Positions 1-7,766 of a DNA stretch of 21,668 bases are shown here, piece after piece. Position 1 is the stretch's first letter. Each line of letters starts with the position of its first letter. A program made the translations under genes and the position numbers. The notes under the pieces were generated by a model. The model saw only the letters and a list, made by a program, of their open reading frames with translations, had not been told where the DNA came from and did not search any database. The stretch is from NCBI GenBank assembly GCA_900553225.1, contig USCV01000025.1:1-21668 (forward strand). Reading direction: 5' to 3'. This DNA comes from an uncultured Clostridium sp. GTDB lineage: Bacteria > Bacillota > Clostridia > TANB77 > CAG-508.

Positions 1-79
1 TAGGGCTTAAGCCCAGAAGTGCCAGTACAAAAGCCTTCTAGGCTAAGAGCAAACCACCCGTTTTACGGGTGGTTATGAT
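1..79 (+). mobile_element. Hairpin cluster, possible right end of an IS200/IS605 (tnpB) element
   Basis: Three nested or adjacent inverted repeats lie at the left edge: a 12-bp palindrome at 3-14 (GGGCTTAAGCCC), a short stem AGCC/GGCT at 32-44, and a perfect 9-bp stem at 52-60/66-74 (AACCACCCG/CGGGTGGTT, loop TTTTA) followed by ATGATT. From memory of the family, a GC-rich subterminal hairpin preceded by smaller hairpins resembles the right end of IS200/IS605 elements, where the same DNA encodes the 3' part of the TnpB guide RNA. A short open frame at 3-41 ending in TAG could be the tail of a protein lying to the left. No transposase is in view, so the assignment is inference. The last hairpin could instead act as a terminator for the minus-strand gene that stops at 87. 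Confidence 0.35.
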
Positions 80-86
80 TAAACTT

Positions 87-2462
87 TTAATTTGAATTTC
101 CTCTTTTTAAATCAAATATAATTGCATCTTCATTATTTTCAAAGTAATTAGAATCACTAGTGTCAATTTGAATTGGATTTATATCTCCGTTGTCGTCATC
201 TGTAAATCCTGTAATAGTTGATTTTCTTCTTCTTGTGGTCTTTTTTGACTTTTCTTCTTCTACAATACCATTTGTAAACTTATCAAATCTATATTCTTTA
301 ACAGTTTTTGGTTCTTTGTATTTTGCCTCAAGAAAGTCAACTTTACCAGTACCAACAACACTTCTTCCTTTTATATTTTTTACCTTATACATACAGTTTT
401 TAAATTTTAATGCTTGGATTTTTCCAGCCATATAATTTGGTTTCCACTTGAATTGAATATCACCCATTTTGGGTTCATACTCACCTTTAGCAAGGTTATA
501 ATCACGTTTTCCAGACCACTCACGTTTTAATCCAAGTTCACTTTGCCACCAATCATTATCTTCAGGCGTATTATTACCAAATACAACTTTATTTGCACAG
601 TTAGCGAGAATTGTCTTTTTAAATCTTCCTTTTTCAACAGCTAGTTGATCTAGGTTTTGAGCAGATATAACAGTTGCAACTCTGTATTTACGATATAATG
701 TAAATATTGCTTCTGTGGAATTACATATGAAGTCAGGAAATTCATCAATATATAAGAAGTGAGGAAGTCTTGAATTTTCATTTCCTGGTCTTTTTAAAAT
801 AGAATATTGCATTAATAATATAAAGAATAGTCCAAATGCTTTATGGGTATTAGCTCCTAAATCTCCACGTCTTGTACATACTAATGTTATTTCCCCATTG
901 TCTAATGCTTTGTCAAAATTTAAATTATTACTTCTCTTACATAGAATATTTCGAACACCTGGATTTCTTAAAAGTGCATCTAATTGACTTATAGCACCTG
1001 AAATGAATTTTTCAGTATCTTTTCTACCGGGGCTATTTTGATAAAAATTCTTTTTAAAGTAAGATAATAATATTTTGTATTGTTTTTTCATTTCTTCGTC
1101 TTTTTTCATTTCTTCACACATTGACTCTATTAAATCAAAATCGTTTAACATGTCCATCATATCTTCTAAAGTAGGAATATCTCCATCATGTGATTTTGGA
1201 TACATTTCTTTTAGAAGAATAGATAAGTTTTCAATAGCTTGTGATGCAACATTTTCACGATAAGCAATTTCTATATCTGGACTTGATGTTGAATATAATC
1301 CCTTTAAAACAGTAGAAATTGCAACTGAGGTTTGAATAGGGTTATCGAATATGAACGGATTTAGACCTGGTGAATCCGGATTATTTGGGTCTATTAAGTT
1401 AACAGGCATTTTGTAATTATCTGCTACATCTAATATATGAGAAATTGATTCAAAGTCTGGCGAAATGTAAGTAATACCTAAATTTCTATATATTATATTG
1501 TTTTCAGATGAGCTTAAAATAAGTTTTTTCATATATGCTTGATAGATTTTTAGCTTTGAAGAATTAGGTGTTAGCATATTTAAACTAAAATTTTTATTAA
1601 TGTAATCATTTGTATATGGATACTTCAATGTCGCAATTCCAGTTTTTAAAGCAGTATATGCCATCTCTTTCGACATCTCTTTAAAAAAGTGTTTTTTATC
1701 AATATCACGTGCAATCATAGGTTCAAAAATCATTGATGTCTTGCCTGCACCAGATACACCAACAATAAGAGTAGATTCAAATCTTTTAGCTTCAGGTATT
1801 TTAACAGCTTTTGAGGTATCTTTATCTTTACAAAGTTCAACTTCACATGTATATTCACCTGTACCTGCGGTTTGATCTGATAAATCAATTCCAACATAAT
1901 CCCCAATTGAGTCTTTTAAGTCTTTAGTATCATTAACAGTAGTTATAATCCAGTGGATTGGGGTATAAAATGTGGTTAATGGGAAGAAAAGAGCAATAGC
2001 GCTAAATGCTGGTTTTATTAAGTTACTAAATTCTGTAGCAATAATATGATAATTTGGCACACAAAGAAGTGCTTCCCAACATGCCAAATTTACCCATTGA
2101 GTAATCATTGAAATAATCAAAATATACAATGTCATAACATATGTGTAAAATAAAGTTAATTTTGTTTTTTTACAATCTGCATATTTAGATGAGCCAGAAA
2201 ATAAAAAAGCAAATACTGGACAAGCAAAGGCTAAAGTGTATTGTATTGGTCCCCAATATGATACAGACATTCCTGTAAAAATCATAAGTAAAATTTCAAC
2301 TATACGGTCAATTACTAAATAAGTTGAAATTAAAGTTAATATATAAGTTAAGAATGTATTTCTGTCAGTTTTTAGAAATTTTAGAAATTTATCAATATAT
2401 TTTAATAAAAAACCACCCAACATAGATAATGGTCCTAATAATACTTTCAATAATGTCACCAC
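87..2462 (-). CDS. Type IV secretion coupling ATPase, TraG/TraD/VirD4 family
   Basis: This is a 791-residue inner-membrane ATPase that would link a relaxase-DNA complex to a type IV secretion channel during conjugation. Several hydrophobic segments fill the N-terminus (roughly residues 36-62, 70-90, 103-122 and 150-172). A cytoplasmic motor domain follows, with Walker A GVSGAGKTS at 235-243 and a Walker B-like LYIDEF whose acidic pair is D573/E574. The later part fits the TraM-recognition region of TraG proteins. The C-terminal tail is charged and low in complexity. The longest reading starts at GTG 2462 (GTG GTG), but the SD-like bases there are poorly spaced. TTG at residue 5, or ATG at residue 14 behind TAGGACC, are alternatives. 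It is divergent from the flippase gene, and no other conjugation gene is visible beside it, so it may be the end of a conjugative module extending left or a remnant. I see no CGG codon in it. Confidence 0.88.
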   Translation of the reverse strand: MVTLLKVLLGPLSMLGGFLLKYIDKFLKFLKTDRNTFLTYILTLISTYLVIDRIVEILLMIFTGMSVSYWGPIQYTLAFACPVFAFLFSGSSKYADCKKTKLTLFYTYVMTLYILIISMITQWVNLACWEALLCVPNYHIIATEFSNLIKPAFSAIALFFPLTTFYTPIHWIITTVNDTKDLKDSIGDYVGIDLSDQTAGTGEYTCEVELCKDKDTSKAVKIPEAKRFESTLIVGVSGAGKTSMIFEPMIARDIDKKHFFKEMSKEMAYTALKTGIATLKYPYTNDYINKNFSLNMLTPNSSKLKIYQAYMKKLILSSSENNIIYRNLGITYISPDFESISHILDVADNYKMPVNLIDPNNPDSPGLNPFIFDNPIQTSVAISTVLKGLYSTSSPDIEIAYRENVASQAIENLSILLKEMYPKSHDGDIPTLEDMMDMLNDFDLIESMCEEMKKDEEMKKQYKILLSYFKKNFYQNSPGRKDTEKFISGAISQLDALLRNPGVRNILCKRSNNLNFDKALDNGEITLVCTRRGDLGANTHKAFGLFFILLMQYSILKRPGNENSRLPHFLYIDEFPDFICNSTEAIFTLYRKYRVATVISAQNLDQLAVEKGRFKKTILANCANKVVFGNNTPEDNDWWQSELGLKREWSGKRDYNLAKGEYEPKMGDIQFKWKPNYMAGKIQALKFKNCMYKVKNIKGRSVVGTGKVDFLEAKYKEPKTVKEYRFDKFTNGIVEEEKSKKTTRRRKSTITGFTDDDNGDINPIQIDTSDSNYFENNEDAIIFDLKRGNSN

Positions 2463-2530
2463 TTTCTATTATTTTTATACACATATATTATCCTATAAAA
2501 TGAGGAAAAAAACAAGTATTTTAGTGAAAA

Positions 2531-2559
2531 AAAGTAGATAAATATTATTAAAATGTCAA
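2531..2559 (-). promoter_or_regulatory. Candidate promoter for the coupling ATPase
   Basis: Read on the minus strand there is a consensus -35 TTGACA (2559-2554), then a 17-bp spacer and TACTTT (2536-2531) as a weak -10. The leader to the start codon would be about 60 nt. The -35 is convincing and the -10 is not. Confidence 0.35.
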
Positions 2560-2678
2560 CAGTTGGATATGCAATTTAAAAATAAAAAAATTTGAAGTAT
2601 GGTGAATATAAAAAAATGAAGGGAATAGTATAGAATAATAGGAATAGCACTATAAAATGTGTAAGAAAGGAAATTTAT

Positions 2679-4340
2679 ATGATAAATAAGAAAAAAAATA
2701 AGAAAGTTATAAAGCAGGGCTTTATTCAAGGGATAGTTGCACTTATTTTTTCTCAAGTATTAATTAAACTATTAGGACTGATTTACAAATTGTACCTAAC
2801 AAATAAATCGGGATTTGGAGATACTGGAAATGCAATTTATAGTTCTGGTTTTCAGATTTACGCATTATTGTTAACATTATCTTCAATAGGAGTTCCAAAT
2901 GCTGTTGCAAAAATGATTTCCGAAAAAGTTTCAATAGGAGATCATAAAGGTGCACATAGAATTTTTAAAGTTTCATTTTTAACTTTTGCAAGCATAGGAT
3001 TTTTATGTTCTTTATTACTTTTTATTAGTGCACACTACATTGCAAATGTTTGGTTACAAATTCCAGAAGCAGAATTAACACTAATTTCACTTTCACCATC
3101 AATATTTTTTGTTGCAATTATATCTGTTATTAGAGGGTATTTTAACGGAAGGCAGACAATGAAAGCAGCAGCTAATTCTCAAACTTTAGAACAATTTTTA
3201 AAAACTATATTTACAGTAGGACTTGTAGAAATTGCAAGCTATTTTAGTTCTTGCAATACTGTTTTAATGGCAGCAGCAGCAAATTTGGCCACTACTTTCG
3301 CAACAATGGGAAGTTTTTTCTATTTATATAAATATTATAAATTTAGAAGAAGAGAAATTGGAAACGAGATTTATAATTCTGTCAAATATAAAAGAAAAAG
3401 TTGGATTAGTATTATAAATAATATTTTATATGTAACTATTCCAATGTCATTAACATCTATATTAACATCAATAAATAAAAATGTAGATTCAATAACTGTT
3501 GTAAGGGGACTAAAAAGTTTTTTAGGTGAAGCTGAGGCAAAATTACAGTATGGAATTCTAAGTGGCAAAGTTGATACGCTAATTAGTTTGCCATTATCCT
3601 TTAATTTAGCTTTCGCAACAGCGCTGGTACCAGCATTATCTGCAGCAATCGCAAATAAAAATAAAGAAGCTGGGATAAAAAAGATTTCTTTTTCTTTATT
3701 AATTACAATACTAATTGGTCTGCCAAGTAGTATTGGAATGGCCGTATTTGCAAAACCTATCTTAAATTTACTTTTTCCAAATGCCAATTCAGGAGAACTA
3801 ATACTTCAGATAGCTGCAATATCAATAATATTTACAGTACTTGGCCAAACTGTAAATGGTGCCCTTCAAGGAATTGGAAAGATATTTGTACCAGCAATTT
3901 CGTTATCTATTGGAGTTGCGATAAAAATTATATTAAACATTATATTAGTACCATTATCGTCAGAAGAATGCTATTTTGGAGGAGTAGCTGGAGCTGCACT
4001 TGCAACTGTAGTTTGCCATATGGTAGCCTTTTTTATTAGTTTTTACATATTAAAAAGAAAAACTCACATAAAAATAGACTTTAATAAATTTGTAATAAAA
4101 CCAATCATTGCAAGTACTATGATGGCAATTTGTTCGTATTATAGTTATGAGATGTTAAAAGGTATAATAATTGAAGATATGGCAACAATACTATCAATAA
4201 TATTTGCAATAATTATATATATAATATCCATAATTATATTAAAAGTATTTAAAAAAGAGGAAATATTAATGATTCCTCATGGTGAAAAAATTTATAATAT
4301 ATTGGAAAAAACAGGAATGTATCATTCGCGAAAGTACTGA
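2679..4340 (+). CDS. Polysaccharide/lipid II flippase, MurJ (YtgP)/SpoVB family
   Basis: This 553-residue polytopic membrane protein belongs to the MATE-like oligosaccharide flippase superfamily. Members move lipid-linked cell-wall or exopolysaccharide precursors across the cytoplasmic membrane. A short basic N-terminus (KKKNKK) precedes about fourteen hydrophobic segments. Family features include an early GVPNAVAKMISE stretch and RGYFNGRQ near residue 150, matching the RGYFQG signature of YtgP/SpoVB proteins. The length fits YtgP (about 540) slightly better than SpoVB (about 520). ATG 2679 follows AGAAAGGA with good spacing. The gene stands alone between the divergent ATPase and HU. Whether it is the essential MurJ or a sporulation-type paralogue cannot be settled from the sequence, so no symbol is given. 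Confidence 0.85.
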   Translation: MINKKKNKKVIKQGFIQGIVALIFSQVLIKLLGLIYKLYLTNKSGFGDTGNAIYSSGFQIYALLLTLSSIGVPNAVAKMISEKVSIGDHKGAHRIFKVSFLTFASIGFLCSLLLFISAHYIANVWLQIPEAELTLISLSPSIFFVAIISVIRGYFNGRQTMKAAANSQTLEQFLKTIFTVGLVEIASYFSSCNTVLMAAAANLATTFATMGSFFYLYKYYKFRRREIGNEIYNSVKYKRKSWISIINNILYVTIPMSLTSILTSINKNVDSITVVRGLKSFLGEAEAKLQYGILSGKVDTLISLPLSFNLAFATALVPALSAAIANKNKEAGIKKISFSLLITILIGLPSSIGMAVFAKPILNLLFPNANSGELILQIAAISIIFTVLGQTVNGALQGIGKIFVPAISLSIGVAIKIILNIILVPLSSEECYFGGVAGAALATVVCHMVAFFISFYILKRKTHIKIDFNKFVIKPIIASTMMAICSYYSYEMLKGIIIEDMATILSIIFAIIIYIISIIILKVFKKEEILMIPHGEKIYNILEKTGMYHSRKY

Positions 4341-4509
4341 AAAATAGGCATTTTAGAAGAAACCAAAACCATAACTCTTACAGCGATAATGGTTTCAAAG
4401 AAAAATAAAGAAAAAAAAGAAGGATTTTATATAACTTTGGCGAATATTGATAGTAGTAGATGAAAAGAAAATGTCTACATATACGAAAACTTATAGGAGG
4501 TAATGTAAA

Positions 4510-4791
4510 ATGAACAAATCTGATTTAATCGCGGCTATCGCTGCTAAAACAGGAGAAACAAAGAAAGATGCTGAAGCAACAGTAAATGCATTTATTGATG
4601 TTGTTACAGAAAGCTTAGCTAAGGGAGAAAAAGTTCAACTAGTTGGATTTGGTTCTTTTGAAGTAAGAAAAAGAGCAGCTAGAAAAGGAAGAAACCCACA
4701 AACTAAAGAAGAAATAAAAATACCTGCATCAAAAGCTCCAGTATTTAAAGCAGGAAAAGCTTTAAAAGATTTAGTTAATAAGAAAAAATAA
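4510..4791 (+). CDS. hup: HU family nucleoid DNA-binding protein
   Basis: This 93-residue basic protein forms dimers that bend DNA and compact the nucleoid. The whole sequence is canonical HU: MNKSDLIAAIA at the start, a GFGSFEVRKRAARKGRNPQT segment leading into the DNA-contacting beta-arm, and a final helix with FKAGKALKDLVN. The ribosome binding site TAGGAGGT lies eight to nine bases before ATG 4510 and is one of the strongest here, as expected for an abundant protein. The gene is monocistronic, with an intrinsic terminator beginning about 40 bp after its stop. The 169-bp gap upstream must hold its promoter, but I see no convincing -35/-10 pair in it. Confidence 0.97.
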   Translation: MNKSDLIAAIAAKTGETKKDAEATVNAFIDVVTESLAKGEKVQLVGFGSFEVRKRAARKGRNPQTKEEIKIPASKAPVFKAGKALKDLVNKKK

Positions 4792-4829
4792 TAATGTAAT
4801 TTATATAGATATATGAATTCATATAAAAA

Positions 4830-4858
4830 GGTATAGAATTTTTTCTATATCTTTTTTA
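4830..4858 (+). terminator. Intrinsic terminator after HU
   Basis: The stem GGTATAG (4830-4836) pairs with CTATATC (4845-4851), including one G-U pair, and is followed by TTTTTT. A 14-bp AT palindrome at 4811-4824 lies just before it. Confidence 0.75.
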
Positions 4859-4938
4859 TATTTTTTTATAAAAATGATTGACAAAATAAAAACAACAAGT
4901 TATAATAAACAATGTCGTAAGGCAAATACCAGTTATAT

Positions 4939-5026
4939 GCAGATGTGGCGGAACTGGTAGACGCACAGGACTTAAAATCCTGCGGTTGAATAAACCGTGC
5001 CGGTTCGATTCCGGCCATCTGCACCA
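4939..5026 (+). tRNA. tRNA-Leu (anticodon UAA)
   Basis: This is an 88-nt class II tRNA. The acceptor stem GCAGATG (4939-4945) pairs with CATCTGC (5016-5022), followed by discriminator A and an encoded CCA. The anticodon stem is CAGGA/TCCTG (4966-4970/4978-4982) around the loop CTTAAAA, giving anticodon TAA at 4973-4975, which reads leucine UUA. A long variable arm (CGGTT..AACCG, about 4983-4997) and T-arm GCCGG/CCGGC (4999-5015) confirm leucine. The gene is intact. It sits at the left side of the mobile element, but I find no duplicated 3' end of this tRNA downstream that would mark integration in the gene itself. Confidence 0.98.
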
Positions 5027-5034
5027 ACGACGTA

Positions 5035-5058
5035 TCTGTTCGAACTAAATTGAACAGA
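5035..5058. repeat. Inverted repeat just after tRNA-Leu
   Basis: TCTGTTC (5035-5041) and GAACAGA (5052-5058) are perfect complements around a 10-nt loop, with outer bases GTATC/GATAC able to extend the pairing. It could be part of the tRNA 3' trailer or a recombinase-binding arm. Nothing in the sequence decides between these. Confidence 0.45.
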
Positions 5059-5069
5059 ATTGATACAGA

Positions 5070-5104
5070 AATCAATCAGAAAATAAATCTGGTTGATTTT
5101 TTTG
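5070..5104 (+). terminator. Intrinsic terminator of tRNA-Leu transcript
   Basis: An 11-bp stem AATCAATCAGA (5070-5080)/TCTGGTTGATT (5088-5098), with one G-U pair and a 7-nt loop, is followed by a run of T. Confidence 0.8.
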
Positions 5105-5154
5105 TTGTCTAAAAACAATATTAAAATCATCCAAACGAAAGGATGGTGTATAAA

Positions 5155-5424
5155 TTGAAAATAATTAAACAAGAATTACAATTTGAAGAATGTCTAAAAA
5201 AGAGACTTGAATTTATATGTGAATTTGCTAAAGTTACCCCTACTTTTATAAATGGTAGCATTAGGAAATTAGAAAAAACTAATCTTACATATATTGAGCC
5301 ACATAAAGTGATTATTAAAAGTATTACTTTTTTAGTTTTCAATTATTCAAATGATGTGTATATTTCAAACTTATCTAAAAAGATAAAATTATCAGAGTTA
5401 GAAGAATATTTGAAAAAAATATAA
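5155..5424 (+). CDS. Small hypothetical protein at left side of the mobile element
   Basis: I do not recognise this protein. It has 89 residues if it starts at TTG 5155, which sits at good distance from AAAGGATGG. The in-frame ATG at 5143 overlaps that ribosome binding site and is a less likely start. The product is basic and compact, with likely helices at residues 1-25 and again at the C-terminus (SKKIKLSELEEYLKKI) and a more beta-like middle. There is no membrane segment or signal peptide. It lies between the tRNA-Leu terminator and the recombinase leader promoter, which starts 13 bp after its stop. The position is common for small regulators or directionality factors of integrating elements, but that role is only a guess. 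Confidence 0.6.
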   Translation: MKIIKQELQFEECLKKRLEFICEFAKVTPTFINGSIRKLEKTNLTYIEPHKVIIKSITFLVFNYSNDVYISNLSKKIKLSELEEYLKKI

Positions 5425-5436
5425 ATTTGTAAATAT

Positions 5437-5464
5437 TTGACATTTCTTGAAATCGTGATATAAT
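5437..5464 (+). promoter_or_regulatory. Strong extended -10 promoter of the recombinase leader
   Basis: A perfect -35 TTGACA (5437-5442), a 16-bp spacer and a perfect -10 TATAAT (5459-5464) with TGA directly before it (extended -10). The start of transcription should be near 5471. This is the best promoter match in the window. Confidence 0.85.
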
Positions 5465-5470
5465 ATAGCC

Positions 5471-5617
5471 AATTAATTGCATATAGCTGGTCGTCAAAAG
5501 CTATATGTTTACGAGCACTTTGAAAAATTTATATTATATTACAATTATATTGTATTTTGTTAAACGGATTTAAGAGATGTCAAAAGTACTCGTATTGTAC
5601 TTTGATGTCTCTTTTTT
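5471..5617 (+). ncRNA. Structured leader RNA / candidate attenuator upstream of the serine recombinase
   Basis: A transcript of about 145 nt is bounded by the promoter at 5437-5464 and a strong terminator at 5573-5617, 21 bp before the recombinase start. Its 5' hairpin is perfect: CATATAGCT (5480-5488) and AGCTATATG (5499-5507). The loop base run TCGT (5491-5494) can pair with ACGA (5511-5514), making an H-type pseudoknot. The segment 5511-5523 (ACGAGCACTTTGA) is complementary to 5580-5593 (TCAAAAGTACTCGT), with one mismatch and one bulge. That target is the 5' arm and loop of the terminator, so the two structures exclude each other. This is an antiterminator/terminator layout. The trigger (ligand, protein or translation) is not visible. 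I do not recognise it as a named RNA family. Confidence 0.6.
5573..5617 (+). terminator. Intrinsic terminator inside the recombinase leader
   Basis: The long stem AGAGATGTCAAAAGTAC (5573-5589) pairs with GTACTTTGATGTCTCT (5597-5612), with a single bulged A and two G-U pairs, a 7-nt loop and then T5612-T5617. It lies upstream of the recombinase ribosome binding site, so full-length mRNA requires readthrough. Confidence 0.88.
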
Positions 5618-5638
5618 GTTAGATTGGAGGTTTGAAAA

Positions 5639-7567
5639 TTGAAAGATGAAAAGAAAAAATGTGGCTTATATATGAGAGTATCAACAGAAGACCAAGCAAG
5701 AGAAGGTTTTAGTCTTCCAGAACAAAAAGAAAGATTAGAATCTTTTTGTAAATTTAAAGGTTATGAAATAATAGATTATTATCAAGATGCTGGAATTAGT
5801 GCTAAGACTGGTAATCATAGACCAGAGTTTGAGAGATTAAAAGATGATATAAAAGCTAAAAGAATAAATACTATTGTTGCTTTAAAGTTGGATAGAATAA
5901 CAAGAAGTATTTATGATTGGGAAAATTTAATTACATTTCTAGATGAAAACGATGCTTATTTGGATTGTGTAAATGATGAAATAAATACAACTAGTGCAAA
6001 TGGTAAAATGATTTCAAGGTTATTAATGAGTGTTAGTCAAAATGAAATTGAAAGAACAAGTGAAAGAACTAAAGTAGGACTAGCTGGTGCAATTAAATGT
6101 GGTCATATTCCACATATTGCCCCATTAGGATATAAACACGAAGATAAAAAACTAGTAATAGACTATGCTACAAAAGATGTTATAGTTAGAATATTTGATT
6201 TATATTATAATGGTTATTCTTATCAAAAAATAAGTAATCTATTCAATGAAGAAAAAGTATTAGGAAAAGATAATTGGAGAGATTCTACAATACAAAACAT
6301 TCTTGAAAATGAAATATACAAAGGTGATTTTATTCACGGAAAAAGGACAAAAAATCCAACATATTATGAAGATGTTGTTGAATCTATTATTTCAAAAGAG
6401 ATGTGGGCTGATTGCCAAGTTCAGAAAAAGAAAAATTCAAGGAGTTATCAAAGAACACTCACCTATTTGTATTTGCAAAAACTAAAATGTCCTAAATGCA
6501 ATCGTATTTTAGGTGGTAAAGCTACTACAAAGAAAAATGGGAAAACATACTTCTACTATTATTGCAATGATTGTAAAATTCAATTTAAAGAAAATGTAAT
6601 AAATGAATATTTCGAACAATTTATAGATGAATTAACTGAGTATGATTCTGTTGTAAATCAATTCTTTTTGCCTATGATAAAACAAAAATTTGATGAACCT
6701 AAAGAAAAATTAGAAAAAGAAATAAATAATCAGAAATCTAAACTTGAAAGGATAAAAAAAGCATATATCAATGGAGCTTTTGAATTAAAGGAGTATAACG
6801 AAGAAAAGCATATTGTTGAAAAAACAATTGTAGAACTTGAAGAAAAACTAAATATTACAGATTGCACAGAAGAACTAAAATTTACTCCAAAAGATATTTT
6901 GTTAAAAAGGGATATTGATTTTATTAATAAAATAAAACTAGATAAAGAATATCAAGAGAAAACTAAAACTTGGAAAGATTATACAAGAGAAGAAAAAGCT
7001 GATTTAATAATGAGGTATGTTGAAGATATTGAACTTACTTTAGTTGGAAATGAATTAATTTTAAAACAAATAAACTTTAGAGATTCAATTTGTAAACCTT
7101 GCCAAGAATTATATGATAAAGGCTATATTGATATTACAAAGCCTATGATATTAGGAAATGTATTAGGTAGTGTTAGGTTTAGTAACTATTTACCAGATGA
7201 GGAAGTCTGTGAAATAATAATGAGGTTACAACAATATTATGATGTTCATTTTACAGAGGCAACATATTATTTACAAAAGCAAATGTTCTATTTTAACTTT
7301 GCTGAAGATAATAGTGCTATTGTTAGAGTGTTCCCATTAGAAGATTATTATAAATTAGATCCTAATAATAAAATGGAAGAATATAGATTTGGAATTTTAT
7401 ATATTAACGAAGAAGATAAGTTTGAAATGCAAGATATTGATACAGCATTTGATTATATTCCAGATGAAAGTAATGATAGTGTAATTTATATGAAAGAACC
7501 TGTTCCTATTTCAGTTGGGGTTAAGCCAGTAAAGTTCTGCGAAGATAATACTGAAGAAAAAAATTAA
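5639..7567 (+). CDS. Large serine recombinase (site-specific integrase)
   Basis: This 642-residue integrase probably inserts and excises the element. The N-terminal resolvase domain (about 8-150) holds YMRVSTEDQ with catalytic Ser15 and the downstream DRITRS and QNEIERTSERT motifs. A recombinase DNA-binding domain (about 160-265) follows. Next come a zinc ribbon with Cys284/Cys287 and Cys309/Cys312 and a coiled coil around 350-400. Start TTG 5639 lies eight bases after GGAGG; an ATG four codons... later in the same N-terminal region at 5645 is close behind it. Family members usually end near 500-550 residues. Here about 160 further residues (from about 480) look like an added domain that I do not recognise. 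Expression is probably gated by the structured leader just upstream. The relaxase follows about 200 bp later. Confidence 0.93.
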   Translation: MKDEKKKCGLYMRVSTEDQAREGFSLPEQKERLESFCKFKGYEIIDYYQDAGISAKTGNHRPEFERLKDDIKAKRINTIVALKLDRITRSIYDWENLITFLDENDAYLDCVNDEINTTSANGKMISRLLMSVSQNEIERTSERTKVGLAGAIKCGHIPHIAPLGYKHEDKKLVIDYATKDVIVRIFDLYYNGYSYQKISNLFNEEKVLGKDNWRDSTIQNILENEIYKGDFIHGKRTKNPTYYEDVVESIISKEMWADCQVQKKKNSRSYQRTLTYLYLQKLKCPKCNRILGGKATTKKNGKTYFYYYCNDCKIQFKENVINEYFEQFIDELTEYDSVVNQFFLPMIKQKFDEPKEKLEKEINNQKSKLERIKKAYINGAFELKEYNEEKHIVEKTIVELEEKLNITDCTEELKFTPKDILLKRDIDFINKIKLDKEYQEKTKTWKDYTREEKADLIMRYVEDIELTLVGNELILKQINFRDSICKPCQELYDKGYIDITKPMILGNVLGSVRFSNYLPDEEVCEIIMRLQQYYDVHFTEATYYLQKQMFYFNFAEDNSAIVRVFPLEDYYKLDPNNKMEEYRFGILYINEEDKFEMQDIDTAFDYIPDESNDSVIYMKEPVPISVGVKPVKFCEDNTEEKN

Positions 7568-7665
7568 CGTGGCACGTTTTGTTTTTATGAAATAAAAATG
7601 AAAGTGGTAATAGTTAATTTTAATAAAATTTGTCTATGTAAGATAAATTTTATTGCCTCGCAGAG

Positions 7666-7732
7666 CCCCCGAGTTTTGATAGGATGTCAAAACTCATAGG
7701 GGGTTAGGAATATTGACTAAAGTCAAATTCCT
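7666..7732 (+). other. Candidate origin of transfer (oriT)
   Basis: Two inverted repeats lie directly before the relaxase gene. The first is CCCCC + GAGTTTTGA (7666-7679) against TCAAAACTC (7687-7695) and GGGGG (7699-7703): a 9-bp perfect stem plus a 5-bp outer stem across a 3-nt bulge. The second is AGGAATATTGAC (7706-7717) against GTCAAATTCCT (7722-7732) with one bulged base. MobV-type oriTs lie just upstream of mob and contain such repeats next to the nick site. Bases 7733-7750 (TGCTACGAAGTTCGAGC region) are a possible nick-side segment. The exact nick cannot be placed. Confidence 0.6.
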
Positions 7733-7766
7733 ATGCTACGAAGTTCGAGCAAAAGGAGGAAAAAAG

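Noticed and set aside
4359..4395. AAACCAT/ATGGTTT hairpin after the flippase gene as a terminator
   Set aside because: It has only a 7-bp stem, a large loop and no T-run afterwards.
4460..4513. 17-codon open frame overlapping the HU start (ATGA overlap)
   Set aside because: It has no ribosome binding site of its own, and its 3' part is simply the HU ribosome binding site, so it is probably chance.
4939..5026. Integration into tRNA-Leu with a duplicated 3' end
   Set aside because: No copy of the tRNA 3' end was found at the right side of the element, and the recombinase is a serine type that normally uses short cores.
7713..7766. N-terminal extension of the relaxase from TTG 7713
   Set aside because: It reads through the oriT-like repeat and lacks a ribosome binding site. 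ATG 7767 has a strong one.
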